Positions 1 to 10,312 of a stretch of DNA of 64,000 bases are shown here, one piece after another. The DNA is from Arsenophonus fragariae. Its GTDB lineage: Bacteria; Pseudomonadota; Gammaproteobacteria; Enterobacterales; Enterobacteriaceae. The notes beneath the pieces are model-generated. The model saw only the letters and a list, made by a program, of their open reading frames with translations. It searched no databases and was not told where the DNA came from. Positions within the stretch are counted from its first letter, which is position 1, and each line of letters starts with the position of its first letter. The DNA is taken from NCBI GenBank assembly GCA_047291315.1, contig JBDPYZ010000006.1, positions 62,001 to 126,000 of the forward strand. Reading direction: 5' to 3'. A program made the position numbers and the translations under genes.

Positions 1-1
1 T

Positions 2-145
2 GTAACCTTTGATTTATCAGGTATTGGGGAATACATGAAGTTGTTATCAGCCAGCGCAGATAATTTAGAGATTTTCGATAACCTTTATCAGGATGGAATG
101 AAGCCGAATGAGTGGGTACCTGAATTTTTAGAAAAGGCGGTTTGA
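2..145 (+). CDS. virB4: VirB4 ATPase, C-terminal end only (partial)
   Basis: The reading frame enters from the left edge and ends at the TGA at 143-145, one base before the virB5 ATG. The 47 residues contain FDLSGIGEYMKLLS and end with an EWVPEFLEKAV tail, which fits the extreme C-terminus of VirB4-family ATPases of P-type type IV secretion systems (an LSG motif and a W-P-F tail). VirB4 powers pilus assembly at the inner membrane. The Walker motifs lie outside the window. The identification rests on this short tail and on the gene order. Confidence 0.7.
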   Translation, partial: VTFDLSGIGEYMKLLSASADNLEIFDNLYQDGMKPNEWVPEFLEKAV

Positions 146-829
146 ATGAAAAAAGGACTAATTATCTTATTAATGCTTATCCCGTCTGTATCAAAAGGAT
201 TTACAATTTCCGTTCATGATGCCATTTCTGATTTAAAAAGAGTCAGCGAATGGTCAGAAACAGTCGAACATTATCAAAATCAGATTGATGCCTATAAAAA
301 ACAATTAGCCACCACTACGGGTATCAGACAGATTGAAGAATTTACGAGTTCACTGAACAACATGAAAGGAGAATTAGAAAAACTTTATCAGGAAGGTGAT
401 AGCTTTGTAGCGGATTTTACTAAAAATCCTACGGGTAAACTCAACAGTAAAGTAATGAGTTTATTTAAAAAATATGGTGCGTTTGATATGTGTAAATCAG
501 GCATTGATACCGCCGATAACCTTTGTAAAGTGAAAGTTGTTAGCAACGCAGTGAATATTGAACAAGGCAATAAAATCAATAAAACCTTAGTCAGTTCAAT
601 GAGCCAGATTGATAATTTAAGTCGTCGAATTGCCAACGCGGAAGACAGTAAAGAATCTCAGGACTTGGCGAATGCATTACAGGCACAATCACTTAAAATA
701 CTGGCAATAAAAATGCAATATGATATTTGGTCAAATAAAAATAAAGCCGATGAAGCCATGTTTAACAAACAGCAAATAGCTGAGTATAACAAACGTCAGC
801 TTAATGCACCTATCCCCAAATTTAATTAA
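146..829 (+). CDS. virB5: VirB5-like minor pilin / adhesin
   Basis: 227 aa, starting directly after the virB4 stop. An N-terminal hydrophobic stretch (about residues 4-18, LIILLMLIPSVSKGF) looks like a signal peptide. The rest is a largely helical, Gln/Asn/Lys-rich protein with coiled-coil character (about 35-85 and 140-215), typical of VirB5/TrbJ-type proteins that localise to the T4SS pilus tip. The frame is intact. It lies between virB4 and virB6, the usual position in VirB operons. The assignment rests on position, signal peptide and general composition more than on strict motifs. Confidence 0.75.
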   Translation: MKKGLIILLMLIPSVSKGFTISVHDAISDLKRVSEWSETVEHYQNQIDAYKKQLATTTGIRQIEEFTSSLNNMKGELEKLYQEGDSFVADFTKNPTGKLNSKVMSLFKKYGAFDMCKSGIDTADNLCKVKVVSNAVNIEQGNKINKTLVSSMSQIDNLSRRIANAEDSKESQDLANALQAQSLKILAIKMQYDIWSNKNKADEAMFNKQQIAEYNKRQLNAPIPKFN

Positions 830-844
830 TAACAGGAGTCAAAA

Positions 845-997
845 ATAAAAAACAGGAACAAGATAGTCTTTTTAAGTGTGTTGGTGATGAGTGTACTCGG
901 ATTAGCGGCATGTAAAGAAGAAACAAAATCGCAAAGTTGTTGGAGAGAACACCAAAAGGAAGCTACCGATAAATATATTGATTGTAAATTAAAATGA
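845..997 (+). pseudogene. EexN-like entry-exclusion lipoprotein with lost start codon
   Basis: A 50-codon frame reads as a small lipoprotein: basic start, hydrophobic stretch, lipobox LGLAAC, then a short polar domain with W, H and a late Cys (WREHQ...DCKLK). This is the layout of EexN-type entry-exclusion lipoproteins, which sit between virB5 and virB6 homologues in related conjugation operons. The codon at the expected start, after the Shine-Dalgarno-like aacaggag, is ATA and not ATG. I see no other in-frame start in a sensible place, so it is called a pseudogene, although AUA initiation cannot be fully excluded. Confidence 0.55.
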
Positions 998-1143
998 AAT
1001 TTCTGGGCGTTTAGCCGATGAAGGTTATCATATGATGAAAATTATTGAGATGTAACAAGATCATATTAAATACAATAAACCTATGTATTTATAAGCAATT
1101 TAAACAATAAATAATTAATTTTCAAAAAGGATCTCAATAATAA

Positions 1144-2232
1144 ATGGTAGGTTTTTTCGAAAAATTCAGCAGAGATGTGCTGGGTAGTGTGGATAAAATC
1201 AGTGATGCGTATCAAAGTCAGTACGCTCAGGGGATCATTGCAATTGCTTCGAGTGCAATTGTCATTTATATCCTTTGGAAAGGTTATCAAATCTTAGCCG
1301 GAAAATCGCAAACACCTGTTCAGGATCTGGTCTGGGATTTATCGAAATTTGCCATTATCTTAATGTTTATTCAAAACATTGACGGTTATCTGACCGCCGC
1401 AACTGATGCGCTGCAAGGACTAAAGGAAGAATTTGCAGGGCGAAACTCCGTATGGAAAACCCTTGATCACCTTTTTGATAGCACGCAAAAATTGGGGAAA
1501 ACGATCCATGATTTAGATCCGTCTACATATATTAAAGATGAAGGAATAATAGGACAGGCCTTAGTATGGGCGGGTTCAATGATTTTAATGGTGGTGAGCG
1601 CTGTTGTGTTTATCACGGCGGAAGTGACGATGAAACTATTAGTAGTGACTGCACCCATTTTTATTTTTTGCCTGATGTTTGGGTTTCTTCGTACTATGTT
1701 TAATAACTGGTTGAAAGCCTTATTTTCCAGTGTATTGACGATTTTATTTGCCACACTGGTAATAAAAATAGCAATGGATTATCAGGGTGATATTTTAACT
1801 CAGGTTCTGAGAGAATCAAAAGCAAATAATTTAATAACAATGGGGTCTATGGTTTTTTTGGCAGGGGCGTTAAGTGCATTATTAGTCAGCATTGCTAAAG
1901 GGTTTGCCAGTCAGTTAGCAGGTGTTGGCGTTGAGAGAGCAGTACAAGGAATGGCAACAATAGGATTAGGCGCAGCGGGATTGGCAGCCGGAAAAAGTAT
2001 TGATATGGAGCCTCGTTTTAGTTGGGTCGCAGGAAAAGGCTTAATAGGTATGAAAGGGGTTAATAGCCTTTCTGATAAGGCAGGGAACTTATTAGGGAAA
2101 GAAATCAAACACTCCGCAGAATGGGTCGGAGAAAAAGGGTATAGCCCTCTTTCGCCCACAGGCGCGTTAGGTGCAAAAGTGCGGCGGATGGCATCACTGG
2201 AAAAGGCACGTCAACGGTGGGCGGGGAAATGA
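1144..2232 (+). CDS. virB6: VirB6/TrbL-family polytopic inner-membrane T4SS channel protein
   Basis: 362 aa, intact, with an AAGGA-type ribosome site about 15 nt upstream. It has at least five hydrophobic segments (about residues 30-50, 68-85, 137-160, 165-190, 195-215, 235-258) and a Gly/Ala-rich region followed by a basic C-terminus, which is the VirB6/TrbL layout. VirB6 forms part of the inner-membrane translocation channel. It lies between the eex relic and an IS21-like insertion that separates it from virB7, so transcription of the downstream half of the operon may be affected. Confidence 0.85.
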   Translation: MVGFFEKFSRDVLGSVDKISDAYQSQYAQGIIAIASSAIVIYILWKGYQILAGKSQTPVQDLVWDLSKFAIILMFIQNIDGYLTAATDALQGLKEEFAGRNSVWKTLDHLFDSTQKLGKTIHDLDPSTYIKDEGIIGQALVWAGSMILMVVSAVVFITAEVTMKLLVVTAPIFIFCLMFGFLRTMFNNWLKALFSSVLTILFATLVIKIAMDYQGDILTQVLRESKANNLITMGSMVFLAGALSALLVSIAKGFASQLAGVGVERAVQGMATIGLGAAGLAAGKSIDMEPRFSWVAGKGLIGMKGVNSLSDKAGNLLGKEIKHSAEWVGEKGYSPLSPTGALGAKVRRMASLEKARQRWAGK

Positions 2233-2349
2233 TAGTTATTAGTGTTTAGAAACGGTGCAAAATGATCCATGCTAGCAGTTGAAATCTTATCTAGGGTTTA
2301 ATCTTTTTTCCTAAAAATAGGCCAGCCTATGATCATTTTTGAGACTATT

Positions 2350-3352
2350 ATGAAAATTAAAATTTTACACAAGCAGGTGATGAGTAATCGAGGAATTGCA
2401 ATGAAATTGGGGATTTTTCGAAACAGGGTAAAGCGTTATTTTGAGGCTAAAGGTGAACCGCAAAAACATTCACCCGGACCTCCTGTTGCCTCCTTTTTAG
2501 ATAATTAAGGTTTATATCGAAAAACGCGTTCAAGAAGCGTGCTCTCACAAAATTCCATCAACAGTAATAAAACGAGAGCTTTATGAACTGCGATACCGAG
2601 GACGAATGACTATCTTACGTCAATATATCCGGTCTTTGACTCAATCAACACCGGCGGCGCAAATTGTTCGTTTCGAAACCAAACCGGGTCAGAAAATGCA
2701 GATTGATTAGACAATTATTCGACAGGGTAAATTCTCAATATATGTTTCTGTGACCGTGTTGGGTTACAGCAGATTATTGTATATCGAATTTATCAATAAT
2801 ATGCGGTATAAAACACTGGAATTATGTCACCGTACATGCATTTGGCTTTTTTTGAGGAGCTCTGTGAGAAATTTTTTATGGCAACATGAAAACGGTTGTT
2901 TTGGAGCGTGATGCCTACCGACATGGACAACATCGTTTTCATCCTTCACTTTGGTAATTTGCTAAGGCTATGGGGTTTTCTCCCCCCGACTTTGTCGACC
3001 TTATCGCGCACAGACAAAAGGAAAATTCGAACGGATGGTGCAATATGTTCGCAATAGTTTTTATATTCTATTAATGACTCGTTTGAAGTCAATGAATATG
3101 ATGATAGATGTTGAAACAGCAAACCAATATGGTCTTCGTTGGCTTTATGAAATCATTAATCAACGTCAACACTGCACTATCCAAACTAGTCCATCTGATC
3201 GTTGGGTGGAAGAGCTGCAGGCAATGTTGACAGTTCCTCCAGAAAAACAACTGCGGGAAGATAAAGTCAATAACGTTTTAAAATACCTGGATGATCATCC
3301 ATTACATCATCCGTTGTCTATTTATGACAACTTTTGTCGGAGGATAGCATAA
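2350..3352 (+). pseudogene. istA: IS21 IstA transposase, degraded
   Basis: Translation from ATG 2350 gives an IstA-like N-terminus (a helix-turn-helix region including SNRGIAMKLGI and VKRYFEA) and later a QMQID motif ahead of a conserved DDE-domain stretch (VLGYSRLLYIEF). The frame is broken by stops and shifts, for example after FLDN near 2507 and where the first catalytic D is followed by a stop (QID*). The last third is open (3035-3352) and ends in a TAATG overlap with istB. It cannot make active transposase. Confidence 0.8.
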
Positions 3353-4135
3353 TGGTTGAATTACAACATCAGCGTTTAATTTCTCTGGCTGAACAACACC
3401 AACTAGATAGCATGATTAGCAATGCACAGGCATTATCACAACAGGCCGTAGCACAAGAATGTAGCTATATCGATTTTCTAGAGCATCTATTGCATGAAGA
3501 AAACCTCGCGCGTCATCACCGAAAACAAGCAATGTATACACGTATGGCTGATTTTCCTGCGGTAAAAACATTTGAAGAATATGATTTTACCTTTGCCACT
3601 GGCGCCCTTCAAAAGCAACTCCAATCACTTCGCTTGTTAAGCTTCATTGAACGTAACGAAAATCTTATTTTACTGGCTCCTTCCGGTGTTGGGATGACAA
3701 CTAACTTGCAATAGCAATGTGTTATGAAGCCGTGAGAACGGGAATTAAAGTCCGTTTTTCGACAACCGTTGAGAGTTGAAGCAGAAGATCAACGACTAAA
3801 AGGCAAGGACGCTATAAAACGATAATGCATAGAGGAGTTATGGCCACGAAATTATTGATCATAGATGAAATAGATTTTCTGCTGTTTAATCAGGAAGAAG
3901 AAAATCTATTTTTTCAGGTTATCGTTAAAAATGTTATGAAAAAATCCCGATTATCCTAAGATCAAATCTTCCCTTTGGTCAATGGTCTCAAAATTTTGTT
4001 TGAGACGTCGCTTTAACATCCGTAATGCTAGATGGAATTTTACATCATTCACGCGTTATTCAGATAAAAGGAGAAAGCTATCGATTAAAACAGAAAAGAA
4101 AAGCAGGAATTATCGCTGAATCTAATCTTGAGTAA
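3352..4135 (+). pseudogene. istB: IS21 IstB helper ATPase, degraded
   Basis: The start ATG overlaps the istA stop by one base. The N-terminal helical domain and the Walker A region (LLAPSGVGMTT) are visible, but the usual GxGKT lysine is replaced (GVGMTT), and the frame stops at 3712-3714. The Walker B region (LLIIDEIDFL) is recognisable in another frame near 3855. The family C-terminus (KAGIIAESN) ends at 4135. Confidence 0.8.
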
Positions 4136-4317
4136 AAAAGTGAATCAATATTCAACCGCTGATAAGTCCATAAAAGTGGATCACTTTTCGGCTGTCATTG
4201 ACAAGTTAGATGTTTAAAAGTTTTATGGTTCATCATTTCGTTGAAAAAGATGGGGATTCAGGCATTTTGTCTTATGGGGAGATTACTCATGTTTAAAATA
4301 TTGTATTGGACGATATT

Positions 4318-4455
4318 ATGATTAAAAAAATACTCATTGGCGGATTATTGATTTATTTATTGTCGGGTTGTCAGCAACTAACAGGACTACCGTCAGATGT
4401 TTCAGGACAGCTTGAACCGATTAACGACAGGATGGTTTTGGATGAAAAAAAATAA
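4318..4455 (+). CDS. virB7: VirB7-like small outer-membrane lipoprotein
   Basis: A 45-aa open frame: basic start (MIKK), hydrophobic stretch and the lipobox LLSGC at residues 14-18, then a short polar tail. VirB7 lipoproteins stabilise VirB9 in the outer-membrane core of the T4SS. The frame overlaps the start of virB8 by 14 bases, as expected for operon coupling. It is identified by size, lipobox and position. Confidence 0.75.
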   Translation: MIKKILIGGLLIYLLSGCQQLTGLPSDVSGQLEPINDRMVLDEKK

Positions 4456-5131
4456 AATTCAACAACAGGTTCAAACCTCTAAAACATTTGAAGAGTTGAT
4501 TGACCGTTATAATCACCGTTCAAAAAAAGCAGCTTGGATAATTGCAGGGTGTTCTTTTGTTGCCATGTTGACATCTGTGTTGGCAATTTCTTTCATTGTT
4601 CCGTTAAAAGAAAAAGAACTGGCGATTATTAGAGTAGACAATACAACCGGAAGAACTGAACTGCTGACGCAAGTCCGTCAGGAAAAAATTTTGCAGGAAG
4701 AAGCATTAGGACGTTACTTTGTTTCTCAATATATCAAACTACGTGAAGGCTATAACTATCCCTCATTACAAAATGATTATTCCCTCGTACAACTGTATAG
4801 CAGTAATACGGTAAAGGAAGCTTATCTAATTTTCTTTGATAGCGATAAATCGCCGGACAAAGTTTATAGCAACAACAGCTTTCAGGTTTCTGTTCAAATG
4901 ATACAACTTGTATTAACCCCTGCCACTGAGCCGGATATTTTAGCAACTGTGAGATTTAAAAAAACGATACGGAATTTAAAAACCGGGGAACAGTCGCATG
5001 AATATTGGGGTGGCAGAATGACTTATCATTTTGACTTAGCTAAAGAAGGGATTAGCGAAGAAAAAGAACAAAATCCATTAGGATTTACCGTAACTAGTTT
5101 TGTTATGTCAAAAGAGATGCGGGAGGGATAA
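4442..5131 (+). CDS. virB8: VirB8-like inner-membrane assembly factor
   Basis: About 229 aa. The ATG at 4442 (MKKNKIQQQ) is preferred to an upstream ATG at 4397, because it overlaps virB7 as in related operons and gives the usual short cytoplasmic tail. A single transmembrane helix (about residues 33-55) is followed by the periplasmic VirB8 fold, with the conserved pattern EALGRYFVSQYIKLREGYNY and a late YWGGRMTYHFDL...NPLGFTVTSF stretch. The frame is intact. The stop overlaps the virB9 start (TAATG). Confidence 0.9.
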   Translation: MKKNKIQQQVQTSKTFEELIDRYNHRSKKAAWIIAGCSFVAMLTSVLAISFIVPLKEKELAIIRVDNTTGRTELLTQVRQEKILQEEALGRYFVSQYIKLREGYNYPSLQNDYSLVQLYSSNTVKEAYLIFFDSDKSPDKVYSNNSFQVSVQMIQLVLTPATEPDILATVRFKKTIRNLKTGEQSHEYWGGRMTYHFDLAKEGISEEKEQNPLGFTVTSFVMSKEMREG

Positions 5132-6024
5132 TGAAAAAAAATGGATTATGGTTGATATTGTCTTTGTGTCCCCTATTAGTCAATGCGAGGGCGATCCCGC
5201 AATCTTCAAGTTTTGATAAACGAATACAAAGCGTTTCTTATAACGCAATGAATCCCACTGTTATAAAAAGTAAAATGGGATTTATTACGACTATTGTTTT
5301 TGATGAAGGTGAACCGGTTATTAGTGCAAAAACGGGTTTTCCTGATGGTTGGCAAAGTGAAATAGAGGATAATATAATTTATCTTTATCCGCGCCCTGTT
5401 ATGCAAAAACAAAATAATGGGGGAAATGAAGTGAATGTAGTGATTGCACCGATTCTTAAAGAATGGGATACCAATATTTTCGTCAGAACAACAAAACGGA
5501 TTTATAGTTTTTGATGTGCAATTAACCAGGATAATCCGGCTTTTGTGGTGCAATATCGATATCCACAAGAACAGGCAAAAAAGCAGGAAGAGGAAAACAA
5601 AAACCGACAACAGGAAATTGAAATAGCCCGAAAAAAACAAATGATAGCCAAATCATTTGAACAAGCAGACAGTCCAAAAAATTGGGATTATTTTATGCGT
5701 GTTAATGATAAATTTGACAGCCGAAGAATAGCCCCTGATTTTGCTTATGATAATGGCCTGTTTACTTATTTAGGTTTTAACAATAATAAAGTTTTTTCTG
5801 TTCCTTTTGCGGTTAAAGATGGTGAAGAACAATCCCTTGCATTTAACGTAGAGACAAAAGGGAATTATAAGGTCATGGTTATTCATAATGTGAATGATAA
5901 ATTTGTTTTACGTTATGGAAAAAGTGTTGTTGGTATCATCAATCAGTCATTTGGAAAAAAAAATAGGGGACAAAAACACACATCCTCATCCAAAGTAAAA
6001 AGATTAGAAGTACATAATGAGTGA
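5131..6024 (+). pseudogene. virB9: VirB9-like outer-membrane core protein, internally disrupted
   Basis: The N-terminal half has a signal peptide and VirB9 features up to TTKRIYSF, then a TGA at 5512-5514. The same frame reopens at once and runs as the C-terminal VirB9 domain (FVVQYRYP at about 5539, then PDFAYDNGLFTYLGF) to 6024. In the +1 frame the bases around 5510-5530 read FDVQL, the family consensus at this point. The simplest reading is two compensating indels that leave about five codons out of frame and create the TGA. Readthrough would restore nearly the whole protein. The end overlaps virB10 by 8 nt. Confidence 0.8.
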
Positions 6025-7148
6025 TGAACATAAAGCCAGCGCAGATGAACTAGCACAGCAAGCCTCAGAAAGTCAGTTAGGTGTGACAGAATTTCATAAA
6101 ATTGGCAATATTTCGCCGCCTAAAAATAATTTCAAAACAAAATTATTGTCTTTGCTTTTAGGTGTCATGATTTTGGCTTTTGTGGGATTAAAATTTTATA
6201 TTCATTATGTGAAAAATGAAGAAAATCCTGTCACAAAATCGACAGTTGATACAAATGAGTCAAGGCAACATGTTAGAACGGATTTAGGTAAAAATTACGA
6301 TCCGGTTGACGAAGAAAATAGCCACTCAAATAACAATAAAGAAAATGCAGAAAATTATCGTGAAGGTGATAATTATATCTCAGTAAATCCTCAAGTTTTT
6401 CAAAAATATTTATCGATTTCAACCCAATCAATACAAAGTATGGTAACTAACCGTCCTGAGTCGTTATCAAAAAAACCTGAAAATAATCAGGCGGAGAGTG
6501 TTAAAGCCATTTCGACTAAAAGCCGCCAGGAGACGTCTGCAATAAAAGTCTCAGCGATGACGCTTGGTCCTGATTTGTATATTGAAGCCAATACCATTAT
6601 TCCTTGTGCATTATCGACACGGTTTGTCTCTGATGTGGCAGGAAAGATTAATTGTGTGATAACCGAAGATGTTTGGAGTGCAAATCATCATGTCAAACTG
6701 ATTGAGAAAGGGACAAAGGCGTTTGGAAGTTATCAATCAGGGATGATCAATCACGGTCAGGGACGAATATTTGTTATCTGGGAGCAATTACGTACTCCTG
6801 ACTTTAAACGGATTGATTTATCCAAGACTCGCAACAGGGGCATTAGGTGAAGCAGGAATTGCAGGCTGGATAGACTTGCATTTCTGGCAACGCTTTGGTG
6901 GCGCGTTAATGTTGAGTACCGTACAGGATGTTGCGGCGACGGCAGCCAACAATGCAGGTAAAAAAGACAGAAATACTGATTACACAGAAAACTCACGTAA
7001 GGGATTGGCAGATATGGCAATAGTGGCATTAAAAAACTCCATCAACATACCGCCGACAATGTATAAAAATCAAGGCGATATTATTGCCATTCTTGTCGGT
7101 GATGATATTGATTTTTCTGGTGTATACCAACTAGGAATAAGCTTGTGA
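6017..7148 (+). pseudogene. virB10: VirB10-like envelope-spanning T4SS protein, frameshifted
   Basis: From ATG 6017 the protein has a cytoplasmic tail, one transmembrane helix (about residues 44-62), a Lys/Asn-rich periplasmic linker and the start of the VirB10 C-terminal domain (LYIEANTIIPC, IFVIWEQLRTPD). The frame shifts near 6820 and the conserved remainder (GALGEAGIAGWIDLHFWQRFGGA, then IAILVGDDIDFSGVYQL) continues in another frame to 7148. A single indel at about 6815-6835 therefore splits an otherwise complete VirB10. Confidence 0.85.
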
Positions 7149-8163
7149 TTGAAAATAATGTTAGAAATAACTTATCCTGAGTCATTATACGGCTCATCTG
7201 TTTGGTCGTTATTTGAAAATAGCGGGCGTGACTGAAATTGCGGTTAATCGCCCTCAAGAAGTCTGGACGGAAGTTAATGGGGTTTGGTCTAAGCAGATTG
7301 ACAATCATATCACGACAGAAAGTTGTCAGCGTTTCGCATGGACATTGGCAAAATTTAAAAATGATGAAATTAGCTCAGTGAAACCGTTATTGTCTGCAAC
7401 GCTGGAAAGCGGGGAACGTGTCCAAATTGTTTACCCACCCGCCTGTGCGCGTAATTCACTGTCTATCACTATCCGTAAACCTTCAACAAGACAGATAACA
7501 CATCAAGAATATATTGATGCTGGTTTTTATCGCTACGTCGCTGTGATAGAAAGAAAACAGCCACAAGACGATAAACTAATGACGCTTTATCGTGATAAAG
7601 ACGTTGCAGCGTTTATGCAGTTAGCGGTTGAAATAGGTAAAAATATTGTTTTTGCAGGAGGTACAGGTTCAGGCAAAACAACATATATGAAAAGCCTGAT
7701 TGATTTTATTCCCTTAAATACCCGTTTGATTACCATTGAAGATGCGGAGGAAATTAAATTTTATCAGCACGAAAACTACGTACAGCTTTTTTATCCTTCA
7801 GAGGCAGGGAGTGACGAAAAATCGATTATTACGGCAGGTAAGCTGATTAAATCTTGTTTGCGAATGAAACCTGATCGGATATTGCTGGCTGAGGTAAAAG
7901 GCAGTGACGCCTGGGACTTTATTAAAGTTGCAGGCTCAGGGCATGGTGGAAATATGACCTCAATTCACGCAACATCATCAAAAGAGGCAATAACGCAAAT
8001 GATCACGAAATGTTATCAAAACACCGAATGCCAGAATTTACCTTTTGACGTTTTAAAACAAATTATTGTCGATAGTATTGATATTGTTGCTCACGTAGGG
8101 CGAGAGGGAACGGTACGTTACATGAGCGATATTTATTTCAGAGGTGTTCATGAAGACATTTAA
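7145..8163 (+). pseudogene. virB11: VirB11-like secretion ATPase with N-terminal frameshift
   Basis: The large open part (from about 7171 to 8163) contains the VirB11 N-domain (GVTEIAVNRPQEVW), Walker A GGTGSGKTT, the Asp/Glu box ITIEDAEEIKF, Walker B RILLAEVKG and the His box SGHGGNMTSIHA. VirB11 is the hexameric ATPase at the T4SS base. A likely original GTG at 7145 overlaps the virB10 stop (GTGA), but that frame meets a TGA near 7178; a one-base shift connects it to the main frame. A TTG at 7213 could serve as an internal start. All catalytic motifs are intact, so a slightly shortened protein might be active. Confidence 0.85.
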
Positions 8164-9897
8164 TCGTCCTCAATCATTGGTACTGCTGATGATGATGCTA
8201 CTGTTAACTTATTTATCTGGCTCTGTCTTGTTTTTCTTATTTTATTTTCATCAAATAAGAGAATTTTGGATTTTTAAATCCGGGTTAAGCATTTTTAGCA
8301 GTTATCGCATGGAAGTCTTTAACAAGGCAATCCTAGATAGTGTGTGATAGGGACAATTACTGGCTTATCTGGCTTTAGTGGTGGGTTTGGGGATTGCCTG
8401 TCTTCTACCTGTGTTAGCACTGATAAAACTCAACGAAAAAGATAAAAATATTTATGGCAATGCAAAATTTTCACCCTTGAAGAAAAAAAATACGGCAATT
8501 TTACGTTCGATGGGTATGAGAAAAATGGCATTATTGTTGGGTCATTGAATAATAAGAGCATCCGTTATATCGGAGCGGTATTAGCGAAATGTGAGTAGGG
8601 ACCCGGGCAGGGATTGTAATTCCCAATTTACTAAAATATTGGTGGAGGGTCATTACTCTTGACCCTAAAAGAGAATGTTTTGATATCCACTCATTAGTCA
8701 GAAAATACCTTTTAGGCCAACAGGTTTATAAATTCGATCCGTTTAGTCCTGATACCCATCGTTTTAATCCGCTTTTCTACATCCAGTTAGGGACGAAATC
8801 GGGCTTTAACCAGCTTGAAAATTTAGCTAAAATATTTTACCCCTTTGATGAAAAGGCCTTAGGCGCATTTTTAAATAAATGTGCGTGTAACTTTTTTCAG
8901 TCAATAGTTATTGAGCTCAAATTTTATATTGAACATGATAAAACGTATTTAGATGAAATAGAGATCAAAGCGATCCACAATCATTTCAAAATGACTGAGC
9001 TTTTTATACGGGTTAACCATAATGACATTATCAACTTTTTTGAGTCTCTAAAAGACTCTCTGTGAAAGGTAAGCAGAAAATATTATTATATATTGAATTA
9101 GATGGGTTAAATACCTATCTGAAAATGTAAGATAAAACCTGTTCACAAGCGGAAAGTGTTTTTTTGAATGCGCTGTCACCTTTCAGAAATCCTAATGTCG
9201 AAAAAGCAACAAATGGTAATGATTTTGATTTAAGAAAAGTCCGTCAGGAACAGATAATAATCTATTATTGTGTCTCTGGTGATAATGCGGGCTTGGCTTC
9301 TAAAATAATTAACGTTTTTTCAGATGGTATTACAGTTAAATTTAGAAAAGACCCCTACCGAAGATCAGACTATTGCTCATGATTGTCGGATATAAATTGA
9401 AATTATTGATTGTTTATCAGGCGGGGTCACAACTTGATGAAATACATGGTTACGCAGGCAGTAAAATCCGGTTATCGAGTGCGCCGTGTAAAATTATCTA
9501 TTTAGCTTATGAGAACAGTGATGCAAGAATGTTATCTGAATCACTAGGAACAGTACCAGTTGAAGTGTCATCAAAAAGCATAAGTCGTCATAAGGGAGTA
9601 TGTCAAGGAGAGAATCAAAAAATCTGATTGAGTCCTTTTAATTACCAGTAACGAGCTATTGATGCTAAAGTTTAGTGACGAAATTATTAACATGCAAAGC
9701 GAAAATCCCATCGCCTGTAAAAAGCCTTTTATTATTTTGACCCTTATTTCTATTATGATTTTTTGAAATTTTCTCCCCAAATTAAGCATTTCTTCAAGAA
9801 AAAAGGCGATTTATTTCTCATGCCAAGTCAGGAGATCTTTGAGAAAGAAATTGTCGCGAAGGGTTATTTAGCCGTTAACGATATCTCAAAAACTTAG
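8150..9897 (+). pseudogene. virD4: VirD4-like coupling protein, heavily frameshifted (left arm)
   Basis: Two N-terminal membrane segments (LVLLMMMLLLTYLSG at about 8174 and LLAYLALVVGLGIACLL at about 8357) are separated by a stop at 8345-8347. Further pieces in different frames read NGIIVGSLNNKSIRYIGA, AGIVIPNLLKYWW, LDPKRECFDIHSLVRKYL, YKFDPFSPDTHRFNPL, then ALSPFRNPNV near 9170, and a tail rich in FYYFDPYFYYDF. These are VirD4/TraG landmarks. The Walker A lysine region before AGIVIPNLL is missing. The start overlaps virB11. From 8273 onward the sequence is shared with the right arm of the inverted repeat. Confidence 0.85.
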
Positions 9898-9912
9898 ATA
9901 ACGAGGAAGAAT

Positions 9913-10302
9913 ATGTCAAGAATAATGTTTATTGTCTTTATTTTGTTAGTGGGTTGTTCATCACCCCCTCAACCAACGGAAATTGATTTTAACGTCAAAA
10001 AGTCGGAAATCATCAATCCAACTTTACCCGAAATCAAACTATTTGAGGGGTTAATACCGTCAAAAGATACCGGACAGCATTGGATATATACCGTACATAG
10101 TCATAATTTAAAGGCATTACCTTCACTGAACTACCAATATGCACTTGCTCATGCTGATGTTGTTATTATTGGAGCAAATAGTACCAAGATTTTTAATAGC
10201 CTGAAATCGGAACTCATAAAACAGGGAAAGGTAGCTTGTATATTGTATCAATACAGACCTTCACTGTTATCAAGTTATCGCATTCAATTTATTAAAACAT
10301 AA
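9913..10302 (+). CDS. Cag12-like small T4SS lipoprotein (left arm)
   Basis: 129 aa with a signal peptide and lipobox (LLVGC, about residues 11-15). The mature part carries WIYTVHSHN near residue 57 and YALAHADVVIIGAN near 77, reminiscent of the Cag12 family of plasmid-borne T4SS lipoproteins. That family name is tentative. It sits directly after virD4 with a GAGGAAG ribosome site. The right-arm copy has the same start but is frameshifted near residue 90. Confidence 0.6.
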   Translation: MSRIMFIVFILLVGCSSPPQPTEIDFNVKKSEIINPTLPEIKLFEGLIPSKDTGQHWIYTVHSHNLKALPSLNYQYALAHADVVIIGANSTKIFNSLKSELIKQGKVACILYQYRPSLLSSYRIQFIKT

Positions 10303-10312
10303 AGGGGGAAAA

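Larger units (their letters stand above)
2243..4203 (+). mobile_element. IS21-family insertion sequence (decayed)
   Basis: About 1.96 kb between virB6 and virB7. The ends start TG and finish CA. An imperfect inverted match (AAtGATCCA at the left, TGGATCActTT at the right) lies about 18-25 bp in from each end. Inside are relics of istA and istB in the usual order. The length fits IS21. Target-site duplication is not clear by eye. Confidence 0.8.
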
